Shown: positions 42,780 to 51,837 of the stretch, piece by piece
How the letters are laid out: each line of letters opens with the position of its first letter
Position numbering within the stretch: the first letter of the stretch is position 1
NCBI GenBank assembly: GCA_937948815.1
Contig: CALFAM010000104.1
Span: 1 to 55,982, forward strand
Reading direction: 5' to 3'
Length of the DNA: 55,982 nt
Origin: an uncultured bacterium
GTDB taxonomy: Bacteria; Acidobacteriota; Thermoanaerobaculia; Multivoradales; J023
Notes under the pieces: generated by a model
Database searches by the model: none
The model's input: only the letters and a program-made list of their open reading frames with translations
What the model was told of the DNA's origin: nothing
Program-made: the position numbers and the translations under genes

Positions 42780-43061
42780 TCAGGAAGCGGCAGGGGCACG
42801 GTCGACGGCATCTACGGTGCCGACGATGACGGCGCGAATGGGGGCGTCGTCTTCTTGCAAGATGTGGCGTGCGGAGCTGCCTTCGTCGAGGACGAGGACG
42901 CGTTCACCGACACCGGTACCGACGGTGTCGACAGCAATCGTGTAGGCCCCGGTGGGCTGGCCGTCGAGCCCTTCGAAGTCGACGAGTAGAAGGGTTTTTC
43001 CCTCGAGCGAGCGATGGGAGATGGTCGAGACGACGGTTGCGGCAACGGTACCGACCTTCAT
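42780..43061 (-). CDS. Microcompartment vertex protein BMC-P (EutN/CcmL family), third copy
   Basis: A 93-residue shell protein of the EutN/CcmL (Pfam EutN_CcmL) family that forms pentamers capping the vertices of the icosahedral shell. The start MKVGTVAATVVSTISH and the strand GKTLLLVDFEG are the usual N-terminal elements. DTVGTGVGERVLVLDEGSSAR is the conserved core loop, and IRAVIVGTVDAVD ends the fold. It is the last gene of the microcompartment cluster, overlapping the previous BMC-P by four bases (ATGA). Three BMC-P genes in one locus implies vertices of mixed composition or distinct assembly stages. Confidence 0.92.
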   Translation of the reverse strand: MKVGTVAATVVSTISHRSLEGKTLLLVDFEGLDGQPTGAYTIAVDTVGTGVGERVLVLDEGSSARHILQEDDAPIRAVIVGTVDAVDRAPAAS

Positions 43062-43351
43062 GTCGCGGCTCCCGTGTCGGATGCCTCGTGCGTGACGGCG
43101 TCGACAATGCCGGTGATCGCGTGGTCGACGGGTACAAAGGTCTCGGGGAGGGCGACAGCGGCTTCTCGGCTGGCGACGACAGAGACCAGCTCGCCGACCC
43201 CGGCCATGGCCACGGCATCGGCCGCGACGACCGCGCCACCGGCCGGTTGCAGGTGCTTGTCGAGGGGCTGAACGAGCAGAAATTTGATGCCGTCCAACCC
43301 GGGTGTGCGGACGGTGGCGACGACGGAGCCGATGACGCGGGCGAGCTGCAT
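43058..43351 (-). CDS. Microcompartment vertex protein BMC-P (EutN/CcmL family), second copy
   Basis: A 97-residue pentameric vertex protein. It starts MQLARVIGSVVATVRTPGL, almost the same opening as the BMC-P encoded at 45603 (MQLARVIGTLVAS), and continues with KFLLVQPLDK, VAADAVAMAGVGELVSVV and the closing strand AITGIVDAV. It follows BMC-T by 21 bases and is coupled to the last BMC-P through an ATGA overlap. Length and motif order are normal for EutN/CcmL proteins. The shorter DEGSSAR-like segment is replaced by SREAAVALP, the main difference among the three copies. Confidence 0.92.
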   Translation of the reverse strand: MQLARVIGSVVATVRTPGLDGIKFLLVQPLDKHLQPAGGAVVAADAVAMAGVGELVSVVASREAAVALPETFVPVDHAITGIVDAVTHEASDTGAAT

Positions 43352-43372
43352 GGCAAGAAGGTCTTGTGGCGC

Positions 43373-43999
43373 TCAGTCGGCGTCGCGGACCAGGGCGCCG
43401 AAGCGCATGGCGCGGTCGAGATTGTCACGCATCTCGTCGGCAAGTTGGGGGATGACCACACTGCCGGCGAGGAGCTCTGGGCGGTCGAGAGAGGCTTCGG
43501 CGAGCTCGATGGCGACCTCGACCTCGGCGACAGGACCCTGAAACACGCAATAGGCCTTGCCGCCGAGATCGTCGGCGAGATGAATGTCACGCAAGGTGAT
43601 GTCGGCGCCCTTGCAGCCCGCGTCCGCACCGCGGATGGCGGCGCAGATGGTGGCGGTTTCGAAGACACCAAATGACTCGCCCATGCCGTGAGTCTCACGA
43701 TGGCCGCGTACGGCACGAATCACGTCTTCATGGGCATCGGGCAGGTAGAGCGTGTCGAGGGTGCAGGCCGCTTGCTCTCGTGTGCCTTCTTGGGCGCCTG
43801 CGAGCGCTTCCTCGACACTCGCCACGTCGCCTCCGACCAGCACGAGGTACTTGCCTGGATGGACGGTACCAGCGTAGATCACGTCGACCGGCGCGCGCTT
43901 GACCATGGCGTCGCCCGTGCGCACACCTTCGGCGATCGACGCCAGCTCGAGCATGGCGATTGCGGGCTGGAGCCGCTCTTCGTGGGTGTTTTTGGCCAT
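43373..43999 (-). CDS. Microcompartment trimeric shell protein BMC-T (tandem BMC domains)
   Basis: This 208-residue shell tile has two BMC domains. Domain 1 is about 12-95 (IAMLELASIAEGVRTGDAM, then KRAPVDVIYAGTVHPGKYLV) and domain 2 about 112-200 (FGVFETATICAAIRGADAG, then LGGKAYCVFQGPVAEVEVAI). It forms trimers that mimic hexamers in the shell facets. The sequence strongly recalls the BMC-T1 shell protein of Haliangium ochraceum. The start lies 16 bases after the aldehyde dehydrogenase stop. A second, different BMC-T is encoded at 46286-46912; the two probably provide different pores. Confidence 0.92.
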   Translation of the reverse strand: MAKNTHEERLQPAIAMLELASIAEGVRTGDAMVKRAPVDVIYAGTVHPGKYLVLVGGDVASVEEALAGAQEGTREQAACTLDTLYLPDAHEDVIRAVRGHRETHGMGESFGVFETATICAAIRGADAGCKGADITLRDIHLADDLGGKAYCVFQGPVAEVEVAIELAEASLDRPELLAGSVVIPQLADEMRDNLDRAMRFGALVRDAD

Positions 44000-44015
44000 G
44001 GTGACGTTTCGACGC

Positions 44016-45455
44016 CTAAACGATACGCAGGCCGCCAGCGACGGTCAGGCGCCGCTCGCGCGAGAACGAGCGGGGGCGGGTGAGGCCTTCGCCCGTGGGG
44101 CTGGCGATCGAGAACGATGTGTAGCCCTCGCCGCCATCCGCGAGACCGGCCAGATTGGCGGCGTTGGCGACGAAGATCGAGACATTGATGCGCCGCGCCA
44201 TCTCGGTGATGGTCGTCACGTCGCGCGAGTAGATCGAAGCGGTGTGCCCGAAGCCGTGCTCGGCGCGTACGGCGAAGTCGATGGCGCGTGCCGTGGACTC
44301 CACCGTGGCCACCGGCATGACGGGCATCATCTGCTCGGTCCAGATCAGAGAATGCTCGACCGGCACCGGCATCACGGCGAGCCGCACGTCGTCGCCCGCG
44401 GCGATGCCGATCTCCCCCAGGATCTTGCCGGCGTTCTGGCCGATCCACTTGGGGTTGATCTTGCCCGGCTTCATGGGCGCACCCATCTCCTTGAAGATCA
44501 CTTTCTCGAGAGCCGCGATCTTGTCCGGAGGCACGATCACCGCGCCGCTCGTAGAAAGGGCTTTCAACAACGCGTCGGCGACTTCCTGGACGACGAAGAT
44601 CTCCTTCTCGTCCGTGCAGATGACGTTGTTGTCGAAGCTGGCGCCGCGCACGATCTCGGCTGCCGCGTGGGCGATATCGGCGGTCGGGTCGACCACGACC
44701 GGGGGATTTCCCGGGCCGGCGGTGATCGCACGCTTCTGGGTGGCGAGGGCGGCCTTGACCACGCCGGGGCCACCGGTGACCAACAGGATGCGAGCCTTGG
44801 GATGCGCCATCAGCGCCTGCGCGCTCTCCAAGGTCGGCTCGGTGATACCGGTGATCAGGTTGCGCGGCGCACCGGCCGCGACCATCGCGCGGTTGAGAAT
44901 CCGGATGGTCTCGGCGGACACCCGCTTGGCGTTCGGATGGACGTTGAACACCAGGCCATTGCCGGCAGAGGTCACCGCGATCGTGTTGTTGATGATGGTG
45001 GCGGTGGGATTGGTGGTCGGCGTGATCGCGGCCACCACGCCAAAGGGCGCATACTCGACCACGGTCAGGCCGCGGTCCCCGGACCACACCTTGGGCTCGA
45101 GATCCTCCGGCCCCGGTGTCTTCTCGGTGACCAGGCGATTCTTCTTGATCTTGTCCTCGGCCCGCCCGAGCCCGGTCTCTGCATGCGCGTGCCGGGCGAG
45201 GGATTCCCCGTGCTCCCGCATGGCCTGGCGCACCGCGTCGACGATTCTGTGCCGTCCGTCGAGGCCGACCGCCTTGTACGCCTGAAACGCCTCCCAGGCC
45301 GCGTCGACCGCTTCGTCGACCGTGGCGAACAGGCCATCGCCCGCCGCCGGGGGCGCCGATGTCGAGGCTGACGTCGCGCCCACGGGCCCGCCCGCACCGC
45401 CGTAGCGCGCACGAACCCGGTCGAGGACCGCTTGGACGTCTGCCGTAGGATTCAT
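44016..45455 (-). CDS. Microcompartment CoA-acylating aldehyde dehydrogenase (EutE/PduP-like)
   Basis: This 479-residue enzyme converts an aldehyde, probably acetaldehyde, to acyl-CoA with NAD. The N-terminus MNPTADVQAVLDRVRARYGG is an amphipathic helix followed by an Ala/Ser/Pro linker (20-40), the usual form of an encapsulation peptide. The ALDH domain has ITPTTNPTATIINNTIA, the nucleotide region LLVTGGPGVVKAA and the catalytic Cys280 in DNNVICTDEKE. ATG 45455 is selected because the 32 in-frame codons upstream are not protein-like. It sits inside the shell gene cluster and would use the acetaldehyde released by DeoC. A phosphotransacylase for the acyl-CoA is not encoded in the window. Confidence 0.93.
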   Translation of the reverse strand: MNPTADVQAVLDRVRARYGGAGGPVGATSASTSAPPAAGDGLFATVDEAVDAAWEAFQAYKAVGLDGRHRIVDAVRQAMREHGESLARHAHAETGLGRAEDKIKKNRLVTEKTPGPEDLEPKVWSGDRGLTVVEYAPFGVVAAITPTTNPTATIINNTIAVTSAGNGLVFNVHPNAKRVSAETIRILNRAMVAAGAPRNLITGITEPTLESAQALMAHPKARILLVTGGPGVVKAALATQKRAITAGPGNPPVVVDPTADIAHAAAEIVRGASFDNNVICTDEKEIFVVQEVADALLKALSTSGAVIVPPDKIAALEKVIFKEMGAPMKPGKINPKWIGQNAGKILGEIGIAAGDDVRLAVMPVPVEHSLIWTEQMMPVMPVATVESTARAIDFAVRAEHGFGHTASIYSRDVTTITEMARRINVSIFVANAANLAGLADGGEGYTSFSIASPTGEGLTRPRSFSRERRLTVAGGLRIV

Positions 45456-45602
45456 TTGGGTGGCACCTGCCGAGGGCACCTGTTCAGCAAGAGCGAGGGC
45501 GTGGTGTTCCGAGAAGGGACGCGCGCGAGCCCGCGCAGGGACACCGCGCACGCGCGACCGATCTCACGAACATTCGGGTGGCACCTGCTCATGCTGCTCA
45601 TG
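45456..45602. repeat. Operon gap with repeated GGCACCTG units
   Basis: This 147-bp gap splits the microcompartment operon before the aldehyde dehydrogenase gene. GGCACCTG occurs at 45462-45469, 45475-45482 and 45580-45587, and the dehydrogenase start region (about 45453-45470) is nearly copied at 45571-45588. It may hold an internal control site or mark a past rearrangement. Confidence 0.45.
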
Positions 45603-45917
45603 CTAGCTGGCCCAAGGCCCTTCGGCGTCGGTCTTGCGGTAGACGACGTCGCCTTCGAGATCCCAGCTGTCGACGATGGCCATGACCACGGCGTCGCACG
45701 GACGATCGCGGGTGGCGGTGGTCTGGCGAGCAGAGGAGCCGGTGGCGTAGAGCACGACCTCGTCGGTGCCTGCGCCGACGCTGTCCACCGCCACCACGCC
45801 GCCGCCCGCCTCGCTGCCGTCGGCGGCGAGGTTGCGAAGCACGAGCAGGGTCTGGCCGGCGAGCCCCGGATCCTTGTTGCTCGCCACCAGCGTGCCGATG
45901 ACGCGTGCGAGCTGCAC
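45603..45917 (-). CDS. Microcompartment vertex protein BMC-P (EutN/CcmL family), first copy
   Basis: A 104-residue pentameric vertex protein. MQLARVIGTLVASNKDPGLAG is the canonical EutN/CcmL N-terminus. It is followed by QTLLVLRNL, VVAVDSVGAGTDEVVLYATGSSAR (the core loop) and DAVVMAIVDSWDLEG. The C-terminal tail YRKTDAEGPWAS is longer than in the other two copies. It follows BMC-H by 2 bases, so the two shell genes are tightly coupled. Its position next to BMC-H suggests it is the principal vertex protein. Confidence 0.93.
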   Translation of the reverse strand: MQLARVIGTLVASNKDPGLAGQTLLVLRNLAADGSEAGGGVVAVDSVGAGTDEVVLYATGSSARQTTATRDRPCDAVVMAIVDSWDLEGDVVYRKTDAEGPWAS

Positions 45918-45919
45918 GG

Positions 45920-46219
<300 letters not shown>

Positions 46220-46285
46220 TGCGTCTCCTTCCAAGCGGCGAGCGACGGTGCTCGCCGCGGGATAAACCGTGATTTCGGGGCGCCG

Positions 46286-46898
46286 CTATGAATCCTCGCG
46301 TCCCTCGACCGCTTCGAGCGCTGCCACCGCGGCGCGCCAACCGACATCGATGTCGCTTTCCTCGCCGCCGAGGTACACCCGGCCCATGGAGCCGAAGGCC
46401 CGTACTTCGAGTACGTTGATGTTTGCCGCCTTCTCGGCCTCGTTGGCGGCCAGGGCGGCATAGGCTGCGGGCTCGACCTCGAGCACGTAGAGCGTTTGAC
46501 CGGTGATCAGCATCTGGCCATGGCGTACGCGATTGATGAGCTGCGCCTGGTGGCCGTCCACCGCCCGAATCACCTGACTGGACAAGATCTTTGGCTTGCG
46601 CCGGTCCGTCTCTTCCAGCCCGACGGCTTCGAGAATCGCCTCGCCGGCCGCGCGGGTTTCGGCTTGCGATTCGGAGTGGACCTCGAGCAGGCCGTAGTAG
46701 CGCTCGACGATCTGCATGCCGGGTCGAACGTTGGTCGACTTGAGGGCGATATCCGTCAGACGGTTGATCTCGATCCCGGGGGCAATCTCGACGAAGAGCG
46801 ACGCGTCGTGGGCCAAGGGCATGAAGCCTTGGGAGACAGTGCCGAGAAAGGCCGCGTACTGCGGCTGCAAGCTGTCGAGAAAGACAAAGGAACGGATC

Positions 46899-46912
<14 letters not shown>
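46286..46912 (-). CDS. Microcompartment trimeric shell protein BMC-T (second type)
   Basis: A 208-residue tandem-BMC shell protein beginning at ATG 46912 after GGAGGCCAGTCGA. Domain 1 contains [35 protein letters not shown] and [12 protein letters not shown]. Domain 2 contains [37 protein letters not shown] and [15 protein letters not shown]. The pattern closely recalls the H. ochraceum BMC-T2/T3 proteins, which stack as dimers of trimers with gated pores. It overlaps the deoC stop by 14 bases, so shell and enzyme production are coupled. Large gated pores would suit passage of cofactors or phosphosugars. Confidence 0.9.
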
Positions 46913-47816
<904 letters not shown>

Positions 47817-47842
47817 AGCATCTCCCTCGACGTTTCCCTCAT

Positions 47843-47864
47843 CCGGTCTCTCAGCCGGTCTCTC
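47843..47864. repeat. Short direct repeat between rpiB and deoC
   Basis: CCGGTCTCTC occurs at 47843-47852 and 47855-47864 in the 63-bp gap between rpiB and deoC. A role as regulator site or RNA element is possible; it may also be chance. Confidence 0.3.
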
Positions 47865-47879
47865 GACCCGCCGTGGCCG

Positions 47880-48461
47880 TCAGGCACCATTCCTGCGCAA
47901 GTAGCGCGCTTCGATGTCCGTGATCATCTGGACGCGGCGAGCGTGTCGCCCGTCGCCCCAGGGTGTGTCGAGCCAAGTCTGAACGATCTGGCGCGCGAGA
48001 CCCTCACCGACCAGGCCCGAACCGAGGGTCAGGACGTTGGCGAGGTTGTGCTCACGGCTGTTCTTGGCCGAGGACAGATCGTAGCAGAGCGCAGCACGTA
48101 TGCCCGGGACCTTGTTGGCGGCCATGCATGAGCCGATGCCCGCGCCGTCGACGATGATGCCCCAGCGGCAGGCACCGGTGGCGACCAGCCGCGCGACCTT
48201 GTGGGCGATGGCCGGATAGTCGGCCGCCGGCGTCGGGCCGTCGGTGCCGCAGTCGCGGACGTCGTGACCGAGATCGTCGCTCAGGTAGCGACCGAGCTTC
48301 GTCTTCAGGGCATAGCCGCCATGATCGGCGCCGATGGCGATCGCCTCACTGGTGACCGTCATCGGCTCGGGAGGCCGCAGCTCGTCCGTGAGTGCCTCGT
48401 CGACCGCACGGCGCACGGCCGCGCGGACGGCGTCTTCGGAAAGTGCCTTCGTGCCCTTCAT
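47880..48461 (-). CDS. rpiB: Microcompartment ribose-5-phosphate isomerase B-like protein
   Basis: This 193-residue RpiB/LacAB-family isomerase interconverts aldose and ketose pentose phosphates. It has GADHGGYALKTKLGRYL, DYPAIAHKVA and the phosphate-binding stretch ANKVPGIRAALCYD, then SREHNLANVLTLG. Residues 8-24 (SEDAVRAAVRRAVDEAL) are an amphipathic helix and linker added to the normal fold, fitting an encapsulation peptide. The family CGTGIG loop, whose Cys is catalytic in E. coli RpiB, reads DGAGIGSC here, with Asp105 in its place and Cys112 seven residues later. The start follows a duplicated GATGAAGGGCAC, the first copy of which can act as the ribosome site. It is the first gene of the apparent operon. 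Confidence 0.88.
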   Translation of the reverse strand: MKGTKALSEDAVRAAVRRAVDEALTDELRPPEPMTVTSEAIAIGADHGGYALKTKLGRYLSDDLGHDVRDCGTDGPTPAADYPAIAHKVARLVATGACRWGIIVDGAGIGSCMAANKVPGIRAALCYDLSSAKNSREHNLANVLTLGSGLVGEGLARQIVQTWLDTPWGDGRHARRVQMITDIEARYLRRNGA

Positions 48462-48516
48462 CGTGTGCCCTTCATCGGGTGCTCTTGGTCGTCGTGCGCT
48501 CAGTCATCGCGTTTCG

Positions 48517-50829
48517 TCATCGCGCGCTCACGATCGGCAGGGGCTCGGACGCCACCGGTGTCGTGACGGGGCCGATGTCGACGCCGGTGAAGTAGTGCTC
48601 GAGGATGCGCCGATAGCCAGCACCCCGGGCGGCCATGCCAAAGCTGCCTGCCTGGCACATGCCGACACCGTGGCCCCAGCCGTTGCCGGTAAAGACCCAG
48701 CCGTCTCGACCGGTGGGCGCGGCGGTGAACCAGGTGTCGGGCAGGTCGAGGGTCCAGCGCACGGCGAGGCCATCGACCAGCAGGGTACGACCACCGTCGC
48801 CGAGCAGACGGAGGCTAGAGACCCGGCCCGAGACGCCGCGCGCCAGCACCTGGAAATCGGTAAAGGGAAAGCCTGGGTAGCGTGCCTGCACGCTGCGCTT
48901 GACCTCTGCGTGGGTGCGCGTGCGCTGCCAGCGTGCCAACTCGGCTCGGCTGCCGAGCGAGAGGGGTGGCTCGAGCAAAGGTTGAACGATTGCCAGAAGC
49001 TCGCCGCCGTGACGCAGCAGCTCGAGGGGGTCGCCGGGCACCAGCTCGAGATTGCCGAGCGTGATCGTGGCCATGCTGCCCCTGCCAGCGACCAGGCGCT
49101 CGGGCAGCTCGAGGCGCTCCGGCTCGCCAGAGTGCTGAACGTAGAGGGCGTCGCGGTCGTGACGGAGATAGCCCACCGACTGCGTTTCCAGGATTCCCAA
49201 GTAGAGGGTGAGCTCGAAGAGCAGCGCGTCTCCTTCGGCGGTGCTCAGGTCTCGATCGGCCGGTGCCGATGTCAGCATGTGCGCCAGGAAGCGTGCGAGC
49301 CGTAGGTCGCCGGCCCGCCAGTCGGGGGGGGGCGAGGCCGTGAGGCTGGCGAGCTGCTCGCCAGCGCCCAGAAGGCGCGGATCGAGGGCCAGGTCGAGAA
49401 AGCCGGCAAGGAAGCGGTGGACGTCGCCCCGCGCCAGCGATCCGAGCTGTGTCCGCGGAGGCGGTACGCGCGCCAGCAGTGCAAGGTGTTCGAGTCGGGC
49501 CGAGAGAACCTGCTCGCCACGCCCCGGTGGGGGCGGGAGCAGGGTATCCATGAGCAGGCTGGCGAGCGGGCGTCGTGCTTGGTCCGCTGTCAGGCCCGTC
49601 ACAGCGAGGGTCTTGGCGCCGGACTCGAAGCACGGTACGCCACGCAGGTGCTTGCCACGTTTGGCCGGAAACACCACCTGGACGTTCTCGGTGTGGCCGC
49701 CACAGGTCGCGCTGTAGAAGATCTCGGCGGGCTGCTGGTCGACCAGCACGACCTCGCCCGCGGTCGCCGCAATGGCGCGGTCGGAGACCGGGTGTTCGAC
49801 CCCCATGCCGCCGTAGACCTGGCAGCGCGGGGTGGAGCAGATGTCGTAGCCCTCGGACGCGAATTCACCGAGGTTACGCAAGGTGAAGGTGCGTGCAGCC
49901 ACGCTCTGGGCCTTGAGCGCCTCGAGCTGATTGTAGAGCTCCGGGCCCATCTCTTTGGGCACTACGCCCCGGAGGTATTCTTCGACCGAAAGCTCGTTGA
50001 TCACGTTCAGCAAGCCGCGATCGTTGAGGAAGATCAGCAGGCGCCCGCGATAGCGGCCGTTGCCGAACGGGATGCCGACATCCTGAGGGGCGTCGACCTG
50101 CAGCCACCGGCCGAAGACGCGCAGGCGGGTCGGGCCCTGCTCGACATCGAAAGCCGATCGTTCGAGCGCCCCGCCTTCGTTGACCAACCAGCTCTGATCG
50201 ATGCCCAGGGCGGCGAGCCGGCCGCGCTCACGTTCGGCTTCCTGTGGGTCCTGGTAGCGACCGACACGAACCCGGTAGAGGTCGCGGTCCGCGTCAAAAA
50301 TCGCGTCAGCGGGCTGGCCGGTCTCGCGGGTCAGCCGGCGAGCGAGATCGTTCGCCTGGCGCTCGTCTTTGAGCGCGGCGACCTGCAAGCGGTAGACAGC
50401 GTTGCTGCGCACGGACCGATCGGGGCGAATCGCGATGGCCTGGTCGAGCTGAAGGCTGCGCTTGCCGGCGTCGAGCGTGAGCTGCCGGTTGCAGCAGAGG
50501 TCCACGGAGTCGAGATCCGTTGCCAGCCCGACCCGAACCAGTCGTGACGAGGCGCTCATGCTCGTCTGCGGCGCACTGCTGGCGAGCTTCGCGATCGGGG
50601 CACGGCCGGCTGGTCCGTCCTGCGAGGGTCCGGCCTGCGCCCGGGCCTCGGTTGGAGTCCGCGCACCGTCGGCCACCGTGCGGCTGCGCGCGGCGCGCGT
50701 CGCAAAGGTGAGGGCCGTGACCAAGGTGGCCATGCCGAGCACGGCAACGACCGCGCGATGAACGTCCGGGCGTGTCCAGAGTGGACGGACCGCGTAGGCT
50801 GCGGCAAGCCTGGTTGGACGCGCGTTCAC
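48517..50829 (-). CDS. SpoIID/LytB-domain protein with SPOR domain
   Basis: A protein of about 770 residues, anchored by one N-terminal helix (AVVAVLGMATLVTALTFA). A SPOR peptidoglycan-binding domain (about 145-212, VYRLQVAALKDERQANDLA) is followed by a SpoIID/LytB lytic-transglycosylase-type domain in two blocks: VVPKEMGPELYNQLEALKAQ with the putative catalytic Glu, then YSATCGGHTENV, and the closing GNGWGHGVGMCQAGSFGMAA near the C-terminus. About 200-300 residues are inserted between the blocks. It probably trims or binds denuded glycan. The start is uncertain: GTG 50829 avoids overlap, while GTG 50883 overlaps the upstream gene by 35 bases. It lies 55 bases before rpiB on the same strand. 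Confidence 0.85.
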   Translation of the reverse strand: MNARPTRLAAAYAVRPLWTRPDVHRAVVAVLGMATLVTALTFATRAARSRTVADGARTPTEARAQAGPSQDGPAGRAPIAKLASSAPQTSMSASSRLVRVGLATDLDSVDLCCNRQLTLDAGKRSLQLDQAIAIRPDRSVRSNAVYRLQVAALKDERQANDLARRLTRETGQPADAIFDADRDLYRVRVGRYQDPQEAERERGRLAALGIDQSWLVNEGGALERSAFDVEQGPTRLRVFGRWLQVDAPQDVGIPFGNGRYRGRLLIFLNDRGLLNVINELSVEEYLRGVVPKEMGPELYNQLEALKAQSVAARTFTLRNLGEFASEGYDICSTPRCQVYGGMGVEHPVSDRAIAATAGEVVLVDQQPAEIFYSATCGGHTENVQVVFPAKRGKHLRGVPCFESGAKTLAVTGLTADQARRPLASLLMDTLLPPPPGRGEQVLSARLEHLALLARVPPPRTQLGSLARGDVHRFLAGFLDLALDPRLLGAGEQLASLTASPPPDWRAGDLRLARFLAHMLTSAPADRDLSTAEGDALLFELTLYLGILETQSVGYLRHDRDALYVQHSGEPERLELPERLVAGRGSMATITLGNLELVPGDPLELLRHGGELLAIVQPLLEPPLSLGSRAELARWQRTRTHAEVKRSVQARYPGFPFTDFQVLARGVSGRVSSLRLLGDGGRTLLVDGLAVRWTLDLPDTWFTAAPTGRDGWVFTGNGWGHGVGMCQAGSFGMAARGAGYRRILEHYFTGVDIGPVTTPVASEPLPIVSAR

Positions 50830-50848
50830 GCCGACAATCTCGTGGTGC

Positions 50849-51781
50849 TCAGCCGCTGTAGCGTTGGCGGAGATGCTTGACACGCTGGCGATAGTCCCAG
50901 TTGCCGAGCGCCACGGGTTGGGTCATTTCGAAGAGGCGGCTGACGAGCATTGGCGCGATGCGCGTCTCCAGGGCCGCGAAGGGGTTGGTCGGAGTCGCGG
51001 ACGGTCCACCGTCCCGGCTACTCGGTGGCGCGTTCGTGCGCGCATTCCGGCCGCTGATCTCGGCGATGACCGCGGCGTCGCTGGTCACCGGCGGTCCTGA
51101 GGGAGCCGGTGCGGGACGCGACGCCGGTTCGGGATCGAGGTGGTAGTTGGTGGTGAAGATCGTCGGCAGCTCGGCAATGTAGCGCTCGTTGATGATGTGG
51201 TAGAGCTGATCCTGGACCCAATCCGAAGGCTTGGTCGCCCCGAGCTCATCGAGCACCAGCAGCTCGGCCCGGGTGATCGGATCGAGAATCTGGCGCCGCG
51301 TCGCGGTCGACGTCGGGTCGAAGGTGCTGTGCAGCTGGTAGACCAGGTGCGAGAAATTGACGAAGCGACCGCGCACGCGGTAGCGCTCGACGAGCGCGGT
51401 GAGCAAGGCGGAAGCCAGGTGCGTCTTGCCCGTTCCCGGTGGTCCCGTGTAGAGCAATCCGGTCGACCGAAAGCGGCCGGTTTCGGGGTCGAGGAAGCGG
51501 TCGAGATACAGCTCGCTCTTGCGCTTGGCCTCGAAGAGAAGGCGCTGCGCGTCGGCAGAAGCCGTGGCATTGCGGGTGTTGAAGTTGTCGAATCGACAGT
51601 GGCGGTGGCGTTCGGGGATGCCGGTGCGGGCAAGGAGATCCTTGACGGCGTTTTCAGCGCGGCATTCGCAAGCCCGTGCGGCTCCGTTGCCGCCGTCGTC
51701 GATGACTTTCCAACCCGTGCCGCCGCACTGCGGGCAGGCGTCCTGGACAGTCCTCGCCGCCATGCCGGAAGAGTCGGACAT
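50849..51781 (-). CDS. DnaC/IstB-like ATP-binding protein with N-terminal zinc finger
   Basis: This is a cytoplasmic AAA+ ATPase of about 310 residues, of the DnaC/DnaI/IstB helicase-loader type. A DnaJ-like zinc ribbon opens it (CPQCGGTGWKVIDD, then CECRAE). It is followed by YTGPPGTGKTHLASALL (Walker A), LLVLDELGATKPSDWVQDQL (Walker B and sensor region) and FTTNYHLDP (sensor 1). A Pro/Ala-rich insertion (about 230-275) interrupts the C-terminal part. It is not next to an IS21 transposase, so a replicative helicase-loading role, or a duplicate of one, is likelier. ATG 51781 is preferred over GTG 51802. It is followed by the SpoIID-like gene, with little or no gap. Confidence 0.85.
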   Translation of the reverse strand: MSDSSGMAARTVQDACPQCGGTGWKVIDDGGNGAARACECRAENAVKDLLARTGIPERHRHCRFDNFNTRNATASADAQRLLFEAKRKSELYLDRFLDPETGRFRSTGLLYTGPPGTGKTHLASALLTALVERYRVRGRFVNFSHLVYQLHSTFDPTSTATRRQILDPITRAELLVLDELGATKPSDWVQDQLYHIINERYIAELPTIFTTNYHLDPEPASRPAPAPSGPPVTSDAAVIAEISGRNARTNAPPSSRDGGPSATPTNPFAALETRIAPMLVSRLFEMTQPVALGNWDYRQRVKHLRQRYSG

Positions 51782-51837
51782 AGCGGCGAGGCTATCACGC
51801 ACCCGGCGTCCGGGTACGTGTCTCGATGGCCGCGCGC

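Noticed and set aside
45451..45590. GGGTGGCACCTGC segments as sigma54 -24 promoter elements
   Set aside because: TGGCAC is present, but no correctly spaced TTGC -12 element follows, and the orientation is opposite to the operon.
50849..51781. IstB of an IS21-type insertion sequence
   Set aside because: No IstA transposase or terminal inverted repeats flank the gene, and it has an N-terminal zinc ribbon.
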